Source: Asterochloris sp. CNOR1
Lineage: Eukaryota > Chlorophyta > Trebouxiophyceae > Trebouxiales > Trebouxiaceae
Assembly (NCBI GenBank): GCA_963969365.1
Contig: OZ017751.1
Coordinates: 682,001 to 746,000, forward strand
Reading direction: 5' to 3'
Length of the DNA stretch: 64,000 nucleotides
Shown: positions 1 through 12,300 of the stretch, in pieces
How positions within the stretch are numbered: position 1 is the first letter of the stretch
Layout of the letters: each line of letters starts with the position of its first letter
Notes under the pieces: generated by a model
The model's database searches: none
Seen by the model: the letters and a program-made list of their open reading frames with translations, nothing else
Told to the model about the DNA's origin: nothing
Translations under genes and position numbers: made by a program

Positions 1-328
1 CAGCATTTCGCAGGGAAGGGGCTCAGGCCCTTATATCCACTAGTTGCTGGGCACCATTGATGTGGCAAGTCAGCAGCCCTGCCGTGGGAAGCAACCGTGT
101 GTTCTACAGAGATAGCAGGCTTCCTCTGTGCCGCAGGGCTATCAGGCAACACAGCCTTCCCCTCCGCAGGCAAGCTTGCAATTGCTGGTGCAGGCCACTT
201 CGAACAGCGCAGCTCAAGTTCATGCAAAGCCTATCTCAGCTGACCACATCACCAGTGCCTTCACGTGCAGGCGTGTTCTAGGCAGGAGTTGGGCGGCCCA
301 GTGCGTGCACCCCTGCCAGGCGCAAACC
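1..328. other. upstream region of the RFS gene
   Basis: No gene is recognised here. The reading frame of RFS exon 1 stays open upstream, so a longer 5' exon cannot be excluded. The chosen RFS start has A at -3 and G at +4, a good context. No TATA-like motif stands out. Confidence 0.4.
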
Positions 329-3300
329 ATGGCTGCCAGTCAGGCCACCATTCAGCGTGATCAGGCCCGACCTGTCAAGCCTGTGCCGCTGCCACAGCAG
401 CAGAGTCCTGTCCAGCAGCTGCTGGCACAGCAACACCAGACCGTGCGGCACCTGCTGCCCCTTAGGCACCAGTCTGACGCCAGCATCAGCACAGACTCTG
501 GCATCCCGCTGCTATCCAGGCTCTGCCCTCAGGCCTTTGTCAGCAGCAGCACAGAGGAGGGCCTCATCCTGGGGTTTGAAGCTGCCGGCGGCAAGGCTGT
601 TGCCATTGAGGATTTTGGTCTGGGGGTGGTGAGAGCTTTCTGCAGGGATGTGATGGCGCCTCCTGCTCAAGCTGGATTGCAGCCGTGTGAAACTGGTTGC
701 AGCCCACCCGCTTGCTGGTGCATGCACAGTACGGGCCAACCATCTGGTGCTGTTGGGACTGTGGCACCCGTTGCTGCCCTTTGTTGACTTTTGACACAAA
801 ACTTGGCTGTGCTCATTTGCTTCAGTCTGCTCCAGCTCGGCACAGGCGTCTTGAAGTGTGCCCAGTCTGCAGCTGCAACCAGGTGGCCAACTATAGCCAG
901 GCCGTCAGCCTGACCCCTTCACGCCAGCAACCATGACTGTGCCCTGCGTGCAGATGGGAGTCAGGCGGTTCCTAGCCTGCGCTCGCTGCAAGCTGTGGTG
1001 GATGACACCTGAGTGGGGCAGCAGAGCAAAGGACATGCCTCCAGAGACACAGTTCATGCTGTTGGAACTTGAGGAGGGGACCTATGCCATCATGCTGCCG
1101 CTGATAGACAGCAACACGTTCAGGAGCACGCTGCGGCCGCCCAGGTGAGCCGTGGTGAATGTGATGGCTCACGACCTCGAATGCTCCCAATCTTGCAAGG
1201 GCATGCTATCCACTCTGGTGAGCGGGAGGACACATCGGACTTACAGTTCGGACTACTGATGCTAAGACAGGGCGTTAGCAGCAGACAGTACCACAAGTCA
1301 AATATTGGCACTGCCTGACGCCTCTCAGCACCCTTGGCGGGGCGTGCCATGGTGGTGCACACTTCATCAAGCTTTGGTACTATCAGGTGTGCATCCTCGC
1401 GTTCTCACTGAGGGCTCTGATGTGTTCTGCTCCTCAGCATTGTGTCTGGCGCTGGAAGAGGTCCATGGTGACCTGGGCTGTGAGGGCAGGAATGGAGTCA
1501 AACCTGCAGCCACATGTAGCTAGTGCTGCACTTGATGGGGTCCTCAGGTCCAGGCTTGCAAGCATGTGATCACTAGCTGGGCACCAGTACCTCTTGCCAG
1601 GCGTGTTGCTGCACAACACAGCAACACACTCTTGATGAGCACCACAGCAGGGGTAGCCAGCTGACATGCCATTCTTGGCTGGGCAGGTTCCAGCGTCGGC
1701 ATTGCCACTACGCTGTGGCCCTGCTCACCTGCCGATAAACATGTCGACCTGCTCCTTGACAGCCTGGCTGTTGGTGGTCCACTCGCTGGGCAGCAGCTCC
1801 ATGGTGCTGTCCGGATTCATCCTGAACAGCAGCTCGGCGCGGGCGTCATCTGCATTGCGGGGCCGCAGCACGAAGAGCGAGGGGGGCACCCCTGAGCTCA
1901 GGCTGATGGGTGCAGCCTCGCTCTTCATGTCAATGCGGTAGCCAAACATGCAGTAGCAGGCCTCCCTGAAAGTCGCAATCTGGCGGTTGAACACCTGCGT
2001 AAGGCGCGCAAGTCTCTTCTCCAGCTGGGCCACCTGCACAGCGAGCACAGGTGTTGAATGAGTGCAGGCTGGCAGGCTGGCTTGGGAGCATGTGGGCCAC
2101 ATCTGTCTGGCAAGTGTTGCACCAAGAATTGAGGGACGACATTCATGTGTTTCCAGGACCAGGGCTTTCCTGTCAAGGCTGCTGGCTCCCTTCCCTGGCA
2201 GGCCCAGCAAAGGGATGCAGCAGGCACAGTGCCACTGTCTGGCAGTCAGGCCTCGAGGTGCACTACAGTGCAGCAGCGTTGCTTGCCACTGACCTTGCCC
2301 GTCAGGATGGTGATCTGCGCAGCGGCCACAGCTGCGGCCTCGCTGCCGGCCGCGTCTGGCGTGCTCCCATCCCCGCTGGCAGCAGCCCTCTGCTCCAGCA
2401 GGCGGAGCTGCTCCTTCAGGGCATCGTTTTCAGCCTGGAGGCCATCCTCCCGGGCGCTCTGCATGGTCCTGTGTGCCAGCGTCTCCGGGTTGTTCACAAA
2501 GTGCACCACCCGCGTCTTGGCCTTGTCAAACTCCCCCCGCCCCAAGCGCTCCTGCACCAGCGCCGTCGCTGGTCAGCAGCGCCTCAGGATGCAACGATTG
2601 AGGCGCAACCAGCACCTGAAGCGTGGCGCACTCGCTTTGCTGAGGGACTCCTGCATCGTCAATCAGCAGCCCTGCTGAGCACAGTGGGGCATGTCTCTGC
2701 CCTGTGACAGGCTGCTGAGATGCCACATGAGGTGCACTGCCCGCAGCAGGCATCCACACTGGTGAAGGCTCCCCTCATGCGTCTGATATGGTATTTGGGG
2801 GCTGGGGCGTGCCCCACCTCCAGCATCTGCAGCTGCCGGCTGAGGCACTCCAGCTCCCCATTGAGGCGCTTGGCCTCGCTCTCTGCTGCAGCTGCCCTGC
2901 GCCCCTGGCGCCCAGCATCAGCAGCCGCCTCTGCCGCAGCGGCCTCGTGCTGGGACACAGTCGCCTCCACCTGCTGCAGCTGCTGCTGCACCTCAGTGAG
3001 GCTGTTCTCCAGCTGGGAGATCCTCTCGGCCTGGGCAGCTCGCTGAGGTGTGGCACCTGTCAGCTGAGCTGCGGCCACTGCAGGCATGCACTGACCAGCA
3101 AGGTGCACAGTGGCAGTTGTTGGCCATGCCGTGGGGTAGTGGGCTCATTTTGTTTGAGTGGCTTCACAAAGCAGGCAGAGATCTTGCTTGACAGCTCAGC
3201 AAGATGTCATGTCGGCTCACTGTGGCCCTTGGCAGCTACTTGAGATCATGATAATACCGTGTGCAGCTGCTTGCTCACCGGGATCCCGGACCGCGGCCAT

Positions 3301-6300
3301 GTCTTCCTCCTCATAGGACTGCAGGATCTGCTTGAGCCCATTGCGCTCCTTGGTCAGCAGGGCAATCTTGCGCTCCAGACGAGCATGCTGGGCAGCTGCA
3401 GTGGCCATGGTAGGGGAGGCTGCCCTGGCTGCGGCCTCAGCCTGCTGCTTCTGCTGCTCCAGCAGGCTTACCTTGCCTGCAACCCAGCAGCAAAGGCGTC
3501 AGGCAGCTGCTCGAGGGCTGTGCAGGTCCTGCGTAAGACTCTGAGGGCCATCAGTCGCTCTCTTTGCAACATGTCAGAGAGCTGCGCAATCAGCACGCTG
3601 AATATTGAGTTTGAAACAGTGCAACTGACAGACGCTCCATGAGCGCTCATACTGCCTGCCTTGTGCCATACAACTGGTGCATGCACACCCTGAAGCTCCC
3701 TGATCTCGGTGTTCCTGTTGCCCAACGCGCTGGTGGCACTTGCCGCCTCTCGCTGCAGCTGCGTCAGCTGGTGTAGCAGCTCCTCAGGAGTGCTCACGCC
3801 AGGGGCCTTCTGCAGCAGCACAGCAGGACCACTCAACAGGGGGGTTGCAGTGTTGCAAGCTAGCTTGGCAAGGCGGTGCATTTCCCAGGTGTCCTCGTGC
3901 TGTGTCTCTACTTACCAGGATGCACTAGGCTCTGCATGCGATACATTTAGTGGCAAGGTCACCTGCTGCACATACCACAAGCGCACCAGGGCACTCTGGG
4001 CGATACGACATGTGTGTGGTGCAGCACATGCAACATTGGGGTGCCCAAACATTAAGGACCCTGCTGCCTGGGCACATGCCTGCAGCAGCGCATGCCAGTC
4101 CCTGTGCTGCTGCTGCCTGAGCTGCAGCTCCTCCAGCTGCTGCTGCACCTCCTTCTGCGCCGCCTGAGCCTGCTGGGCCTGCTGCTGCGCAGCATGCAGC
4201 TGCTCCTGGAGCACCTCCACATTCCTGCAGCAGCAGCAGCATGTGTATATGAGCCAGCCCTCAGGCTGGAACTGCACGCACTGTCATGCTTGAGCCACTT
4301 TGCACAGTGACCAGACAAGCACGTGGAGCATGCTTGTATCTGCAAGCCATGCTGCTTGTGGGTTTGTGTGGCCGGGGGACATTCATTGACGCTGCAGCGG
4401 TGTTTGGCACCCACTTGACGTATGCCTTTAGCCTGCGTGCCTCTGACAGCTCGTCCTGCTGGCTGTCCACCTCAGCACGCAGCTGGCGCAGCAGGGCAGA
4501 GCTGTCCCCAGCCTCGCCACTGGCCCGTGCCAGGGCCAGGTCTGCAACTGCCTGGTTGGCATCCCGCCTGCAAAACGCAGGGTCTGCTTGGTGGCTGTGC
4601 ATCAACATGGGACCCCACCTTCAGGCTCCCAACAAAGTGCCTGTGCATCTTCAGTGCATCATGCACCAGCTTGGCTCAGTTGAGCTGTGCAGGGCTGCAA
4701 CAGAGCTATGCATCAGTAGAGTCTTGAGTGTGCCAACACATGCTGAGTGCACGCACCGGGCCTCAGCTGCTGCTAGCTCTGCCTGTCTGCGCTGGCTGGC
4801 AGCGGTCTCCCCCGCAGAGATTGCAGCTGCCAGGCGCTGGCTCTGCTCCTTCAGCTGAGCCTGCGCATCTGCAAGCTGGCTCTGGTCAGCAGCCAGCTGG
4901 CGCTGCGCAACCTCAGCTGCATCCTGCATTGGTGAGCACTGGTTAGCAGGCTGGCTACTGAGCATGGGCAATCTGGAGCACAGGTGCTGCATTGCCTCTC
5001 TGCCTCAGAGGCAGGCTTGGTTTGCATCACAAGCCTGAGAGGCGCATATTGGGTTGCATGCCATGGCTGAGCACCTGTGCTTCATTTCTGGTGGCCTCAA
5101 GCTCAGAATGCAACTCCTCCACCATCTGCTCCAGCTCCAGCTGCCTCTGCATGTTGTCTGCATCACTGCTGTCCAGGGCACCCTCTGCAGCCCTGGCGCG
5201 CTGCTCCCAATCAGCCTGCATGCAGTACAGGGGACCCTGTTGAGCATGGCAGCTCTGTCTACAGTCGCTATGCATGGTGCCTCTTGGGCAAGGCAGCCAG
5301 CTGGCTACGGCGAGCTTGCTTGGCGCAGCCCGTGGGCCGCTTGGCAGTTTGCATGGAGTTGTCTGCATGTGCTTACCACAGAGGCTCACACACTGCCTAG
5401 CTCAGGCTCGAGACCCACATGGGCACCTGCATGGCCACCTGCACGGATCTGTGCGGTGCTGTAGGTGCTTGCTGGCAGCCTGCAGGATTGCACAGGTTGC
5501 ATGAGCAGCAGCACCCACCTGCTCTTGCTGGAGGTGCTGTGCCCTCTGCTCAGCATCTCTGGCGCCCTGTGTGGCAGCATGCAATTCTGCCTTGAGCTGG
5601 GCCACACGGGCTTCATAGGTCTTCTTCTCGCCCTGCCACAGCTCAGTGGCAGTGTGGCTTCGCCGGCCTCTGTCCTCGCAAGCTTTTGTGGCCCTTGCTA
5701 GCTTGTCCTTCAGCTCCATGTTGTCCTGCCTGCTGAGCTCCAGCTTCTGCTTCAGCTCAACGATGGCCTGCCCGCTGAGTTCCACCTCGTCCCGCAAGTC
5801 TTTGATGTCGCCCTGCAAGTCGTTGCTGATGGATGCATATCTGTCCTGCAATGCCACCCTGCCTGCTGGGGTGTCGCTGGCCCTGACAGGTTTATGAATG
5901 TGGTTGTGCCTGCCAGCAGTGCTGATCACAGCTTGGCGCTGGGGCACAGCCAGTCTGGCCCGCTTGGTGCCTGCCTCCTGATCTGGCTGCCCTGTGGATG
6001 TGTCAGCACCTGGTGTTGCCCTCTGCATGTTGGGATAGCATGTGCTCAGCAGACTACAACATCAATATGCTGGCTCGGCCATGGCAGGCACAGCTCACCT
6101 GCATGTGGTCAGCTATCGATTTGCGTTTTGTCAAGTTTTGCTGTGCTGCCATTGCCAGGTCTCGCTGCAGATCGCGGGGCTTGGCTGCAGACTCGACATA
6201 GCTTGTCATTGTACACCTTCATCGCCATGCACCCTGATAGGTTTCTGCAGCTTAGTCACCATGACTATAGATCTGCATGCTGTTCACGTTGAACCCTTCC

Positions 6301-9300
6301 CTGAGCTGCTCCTGTGATGTGTCTGCAGAAAGGGGCAGGCAGATGGCATGCTCAACCTGCGCTTAGAGAGTGGAGATGCCACCGTCATGGCCAGACGGTG
6401 CGAGGCCTGCGTGAACTGCATGCGCCGCATGTGTTACATCTGTCTCTTTTGTATCTGAATCCAGTCTTGACGCCTACGTGCCACTCTGCATGCCAGGCCC
6501 ACCTGCTCCCCTCATTTGCGCATTTCCCAGTCGCCGCCCAGGGGAAGCCACCTGCCCTGCAGGTGGGATAGTGCGTTGTATCTGGCAGCCGGCACAGACC
6601 CATATGAGCTGGTGGACAAGGCTGTGGCTGCTGCTGCCAAGCTGTCGGGGACGTCCAAGGCCCGCCAGGACAAGGCCCTGCCCGAAGTGGTGGACGTCTT
6701 TGGCTGGTGCACATGGGACGCCTACTACAGCAAGGTCTCAGCCCGAGGTGAGGCGGCAGTGCCCCTCCTCATGGGTTGCCACCAGGTATCTGCTGCCGAG
6801 GTGAGGTGGCAGTGGCCCTCTCATGGCTTGCCTTCAGATACCTGCTCCCGAGGTGAGGTGGCAGTGGCCCTCTCATGGGTTGCCAGCAGGTATCTGCTGG
6901 CGTTTCGGTCCAGGCTTTTGCTGTCCTGGAAGCGCTTTGTGGAGTCAGGCCAAGGTGGGCGCACAGACACAGGCAGCAGCTGGGGGTTGTCCCGGGAGTC
7001 ACCTGGCTGGTGCACGTCGAAAGCGTGTTGCAGCAAAGTCTCAGCGTGGAGGGGGGCCTGATATGGAGGGATAAGCGCAGAGAACCCTCCCGCCGCTCAC
7101 GGTAGCAAGGTCTCAGCTTGACATGGGCGCGCTGGACACATCCTTGCATGCCATGGTCCCTTGGGTGTGCATGCTGCATCCTTTGGCTGGTGCACCTGAG
7201 GGCCCCCGTCACAGCAAAGTCTGTAAGAGTGGGTGGGTGCACTGTCCACATGCTGCAGCCATGGTGACTCTCACCTGACTTCAGATCTTTATGACAAGAT
7301 AGTCTGAGCTCAAAAGCTACTCCTGCCTCCTCCTGCTACTCAAATTGCAAATGCACTGCAGCAGGGTCTCAGCTCAGGGTGGGCCCCTAATGAACAATTC
7401 AGGGCATAGGGTAGCTGCAGTGACACCCCTACGACTCCAAGGCTGTCTTGAGCCTGGCTGGCATCCCTGCTTAGGGAACTCAAGCAGGAAGGCCCCTACC
7501 TGGAGCGCTGCACCTAAAGCAATCTGCTTGCAGTGCTGCACTTGGCCAGGCACGTGGCACCTGTTCACGGTCTGGCCATCAAGGAACTATGGTGGCGCTG
7601 CAGAGCTGCATGGAGGCCTGCGCATGCTGACTGGGGGAGGCGTCTCGATCCCCGACTGGTCATGGTCGCTGCCGGCAGTGCACCAGGAGGTGGTCAAGTG
7701 TCTGCAATTCCTGCAGAGCCGAGGCCCCTGGTGCCCATGCAGGGCTGGCTGGCAGTGCCGGCTGTGGCTGACCCCAGTGCTGCTCTCCATTGCCTGGTGC
7801 CTCCCTGCAGGGCTACGTGAGGGGCTGCAAATGCTGACAGGGGGGGTGTGTTGGGTGCCTATAGAGCTGCGGCAAACATCACTTGTCCCTGCACGCCTGC
7901 ACGCGTCCCTGCGCATGCAGATCAAGGGTGGCGTCCCCAGTCCAGAGGTTGACTGGTCACTGCCCACTGCTGCTGCTGACTGCTGAGACGCGAAGTGCCT
8001 GCAGGACTAAGACCCCTGCTGCCTATTCAGGGCTGACGTGCAGTGGTGGCTGCTGGCTGGCTGGGGTGCTGAATCCCCCGGGCCTGCTGCCCCTGCAGGC
8101 CTGCACGAGGGGCTGCGCACGCTGACTGAGGGAGGCGTCCCTCCCAGGTTTCTGATAATTGACGACGGCTGGCAGTGCACAGATGTGGACGCCCCCCTGC
8201 GCAAACCCATGACCAGCAAGCTGCTGATGTCGCCCGAGATGCGCGAGTCCATGGCCCAAACAGAGGATGAGTTCATTGAGGCCGAGTACCAGATGCTCAA
8301 CATGATTGCGCGGAGCTTGCCGCCCTCCAGCTCGGCAGGTGAGCCACAGGGCTGACAGCGCTGTGCCTAGGACACAGGTACATGCAGGGCGATACGTGCA
8401 GCCTTCAAGCTCCACAGGTCTGGTGCTGCTGGCAAGCACTTCTTAGGGTTCTGCATCCACTGCTGCTTGGCCTCAGTGCAATCCCCAACATTGCGCCCTG
8501 CAGTCACCCTGCAGTGCTGAAGCCACCTTCCAGAGGAAAGTGGCCTTGTGCTGCCTGTTAGATCGTCCATTGCATGGCAGGCACACATGGGTGCTCCTCT
8601 GCTTGAGCACCAGCATCAAAGCAAGCTTACAGCCTATGCCCACTGCTGCTGTGCAAGACAGCCAGAACCAGCTCCAGCTGCTGTTGTGTGGCCACACAGC
8701 TGCCCGCTCTCTTCGAACTGCGTGCACGCTGCCTGGTGCCCTCACCCGCTGCCAAGGGCAGCTGCTGACAGCACTGAGACTCATGTGCCTCTGCCCTGGT
8801 TGCTGTGCAGGGCAGCTGCTGGCAGCCCTGGCTGCGGGGGAGGACCACATGGACCATCATCTGCGCCACGAGTCCCCCACAACCATCAAGCAGAGGCAGT
8901 CGGCTCGTCGCCGCAGCCCTGGCAGGTCAGCTGTGGGTATCTCATGAACCCCACCCTCCGGTTGGGACTGCGGCCATTGGCACAGCCTGCTGCTGCATCA
9001 TGCAGCCATTGTGGTTGCTTCATGCCCGAGCAGGGCGCTGCACTGCGTGTACAGGTGTGCTACACATCTGCTGCTTGCTTGGCTGGTGAGTCTGCAGGGA
9101 CATCCTGCAGGTAGCTGACTGCTAGCAGCCGGCAGGGCAGGACCACCGCTTGCTTGGCTCTCACCCCTGAAGCCTCCAACTGTTGGACACCCACGCCTGC
9201 CTGGCTTCGCCCCCAATGCCCCCAGGCCCTGCCACAGGGACCCATACTCAACACTTCGTCTGCAACTCAGGGTTCGCCGCAAGGACTCTGACAATGAGGG

Positions 9301-12300
9301 GAAGGGTGGCCAGGGCGGCACCAGCAACCGAGGGGGCGATGCCAGTACCAGTGGCAGCCAGGGGCAGCGAAATGGCTCACAGCAGTCGGAGCTGCCCGAT
9401 GGTGCACAGGAGACGGTTGAGCTGACGGTGGACACCAGCACCCAGTCCCTGGAGGAGCAGTCGGGGGACACAGCGGACCAGGCAGAGATGGGGGTGGACG
9501 GCAAGGCAGGCAAGGGCGAGGCAGACGCAGCTAATGGTGGGCATGGTGTTGCCAAGGGCTGCTGTCATGTTGTTTGAGCTGCCTTGGGACACAGCAGCGG
9601 CCAGTGTCTGAAAAACCACCCAGGGATACAGTTGCCCTGCGAGAGTCAAGAAAGACTGTTTGCTGGTCGCCCTTCTCTGCCTGGCAGCAGCAGTAGTACT
9701 GACTGCAGGCACACTGTTTGTCCTCAAAATGTGCCGAGCAATAGCCGCTGTCTGCACTGCAGGGTCGCGTTTCTCTGCCTGGCAGCAGCAGCAGGAGCGG
9801 CGCCGGCAGGAGGGGCGGGAGACCGCACCCACATCTCTGGTCCGCCGTGCCGACCAGCCTGTGACGCCCCTACAGCAGCTGCAGCTGCTAGACCGCCTGG
9901 AAAGGGTGCTGCAGGTGGGCAAAGCTGCCACTTTGGTGTACGCTTTGCGAACCTCAAGTGCTGGGCAGCAGGTTTGGTGGTTTGTTCAAATGAGCTTCTT
10001 TTGCTTTCTGGCAGATCGCAGTGACTGCCCTTTTCCTGGCTGCATGATCTTCCACTTACAGATCTCAGTAAAGCGCCCAGAAAGCCTTGCTCTTGGCTTG
10101 ATTGCTGTGCACAATGACAGACTTCTGCAACTGTGCCTCCTGCAGGCGTGTGTTGCAGCAGGCAATCTGGCACCAGCTGCCTGATGTGATTTGCAGGGCT
10201 TCACCACCTGCAGGCACGCTCTCGGCGCCTCCAAAAGTACCCTGCTGCCCGGCTCAAGAGGCCAGCTCCTGGACCCATCTCCCTCTTTTCTGCCACCTGC
10301 AGGCGCGCTCCAAGCGTCCCCAGAAGTACCCTCCTGCTCGACTCAGGGGTCCTGGACCCAAGTCCTGCTCTGTTGCCACCTGCAGGCGCGCTCCAAGCGC
10401 CCCCAGAAGTACCCCACGGCCCAGCAGCAGCTAGACAGCCTGAAGGAGCGGCTGGTCAAAGCGCGGGAGCAGCTGGAGCTGGCTCGCCAGCAGGTGGACC
10501 GGGCTGGGCAGGAGCTGTCAGACCGCGTGTCTGAGTCTGTGGCTCTGCCACCTGCCTGGCGGGAGAAGCCCATTGCTTGGTAAGTCTTACAGGCTTGCTT
10601 GTGGCTGTGAGCTTGTGCTTGTTTTGGCAAGCTCCCCTGTGATGGTGAGTCAGGTGCTGTGTGGGTGGCCCCGTCATGTGATGAGCTTGCCATGCTGCTC
10701 TGGGCTGTCCACCTTGGAGGAGCCTGCTGTTGCTAACTGACCTGTGTGTATTCACCTTGCATGCAAAAGGTCTTCACAGCACAAGTGTCAGAGTGTGGGT
10801 GTGCCTGCTTCACAAGGGTCCACTACTGCCTAGGGTGAAAAACTACTGTTGCACAAGATGCCTGCAGGAAGAGAGGGGACGCCATCATGCATCCCATCGG
10901 CACATGGGCATACTGAGCAAAGCAACACTGCCCCGGCCATACCTGTCCCCTGCCCATGCCGCAGCTGCAGGCAGGGCTGGGTGCATGGCTCTGCCAGTTG
11001 CTGCTTTCCATTCCCTGCAGCTGCGGTGCAGTGCGTTGAAGCATGCAGGCTGCTGCCAGGCCTGTTCCCTGTGCCCGTCCAGACGGGTAAATGCTCGGCT
11101 GTGCAGGCTGCACCTGCCCCTGACTGACCAGCTTGTCTCACCACACAATGCAATTGCAATAGCTTGTGCCTGGCTGGCTGCTGTCAGCCCTGGCTCCTGT
11201 CCATCAGCATCAAACCTGCATGCCCCTACAAAGTACAGCAGCTGGACCTGCTCATGCCTGACTGTGCAGGCTGCTGTCCGCCCTGACCCAGCGCCTGATT
11301 GGAGGGGCCCTGGGCCTGCTCGAGGCCCTCTTCGTCAAGCTGTACCAATATGTGATTGACCCGGCTCCCCCTGGCTCGTGGCCCATTCGCTTCTTTGCCT
11401 GGGCAGCCAGTGGGCCCATCAAGTGAGACTGTCACCGTGTGCACAAGTCGGCATGCCCTGGGACTCCATGTCTGTCTGCCCAATTCTGCTTGTTAGTGAG
11501 TGGCATCTCATCGACTGAGCACCTGCTCAGCAGGTGCTACGAGAGTCACAGCACCCGTCCTTCTCTCAGTGGAGTTTGCAGTACTGAAGCAACACTCCCC
11601 ATTCATTCTTAGCTTTGCGCCGCTCCAAGACAAATATTCATGCTGCACTGCCACACCTGGTGCTGCATTTGCACCAGACCCTGATTCTGCAACCCAACCT
11701 GCTGTGTGCGGCCTGAAGCGGCAAGTTGGCTCTGCCATCTTCATATTGCACCAGCATGAAGTCTGTCCGGTGCCTGTGGACTGCAGGGGCAGGATGCCTC
11801 GGCAAGCTGCCCCTTTTGTATGTGGGGGGCAGGCATCTGAGAGTGTCTGCAGACTGCAGGGCTGAGACTCAGTGTAGTTAGTTGAACAATAATGCCTGCA
11901 ATAACAACTGTACACTTGACAGACAGCAGCAACGTTTCTCTCAGCTGCATATCCTGACGCAGGGGAATGATGCTGGAGTTCTTCTCGGTCTCTGGGGACT
12001 TCACGCGACGCCTGACAGACATTCGTGCCAATTCCAAGTTCTCATCCCCTATGGCCGGCCCTGAGGATTACTTCTCTGTGAGTAGAGTCTCTATTGCTCA
12101 TTTTTTGCTTCTTGTGGCTAGCATGATGTTCCTGTGTGCAGCCCTGGCACACACAGCATGTTGTCAGTGAGCAGCCTGGCTTCTGTTTGGGCCTGCTATG
12201 TTTGGTGTTGGTTGCGTGACTGGGGTGGCTCAGGAAACAGGGCCGCCTGTCCTGATCCTGAGAGCAGCAGTTTTTCTGTTTCAGTGAGGGCGTTGCAGCT

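Noticed and set aside
128-787. A single long plus-strand gene over 128-787
   Set aside because: Only 329-628 matches the RFS N-terminus; the rest reads through a GTGAGA donor into intron.
3700-5700. Long plus-strand Cys/Ser/Leu-rich frames opposite MAD1
   Set aside because: They are antisense shadows of CAG-rich coiled-coil exons; they lack splice logic and known domains.
6745-6903. Regular ~52-bp repeats as a CRISPR-like array
   Set aside because: Only three units, no unique spacers, and each unit is a copy of the RFS exon 4 donor region in a eukaryotic intron.
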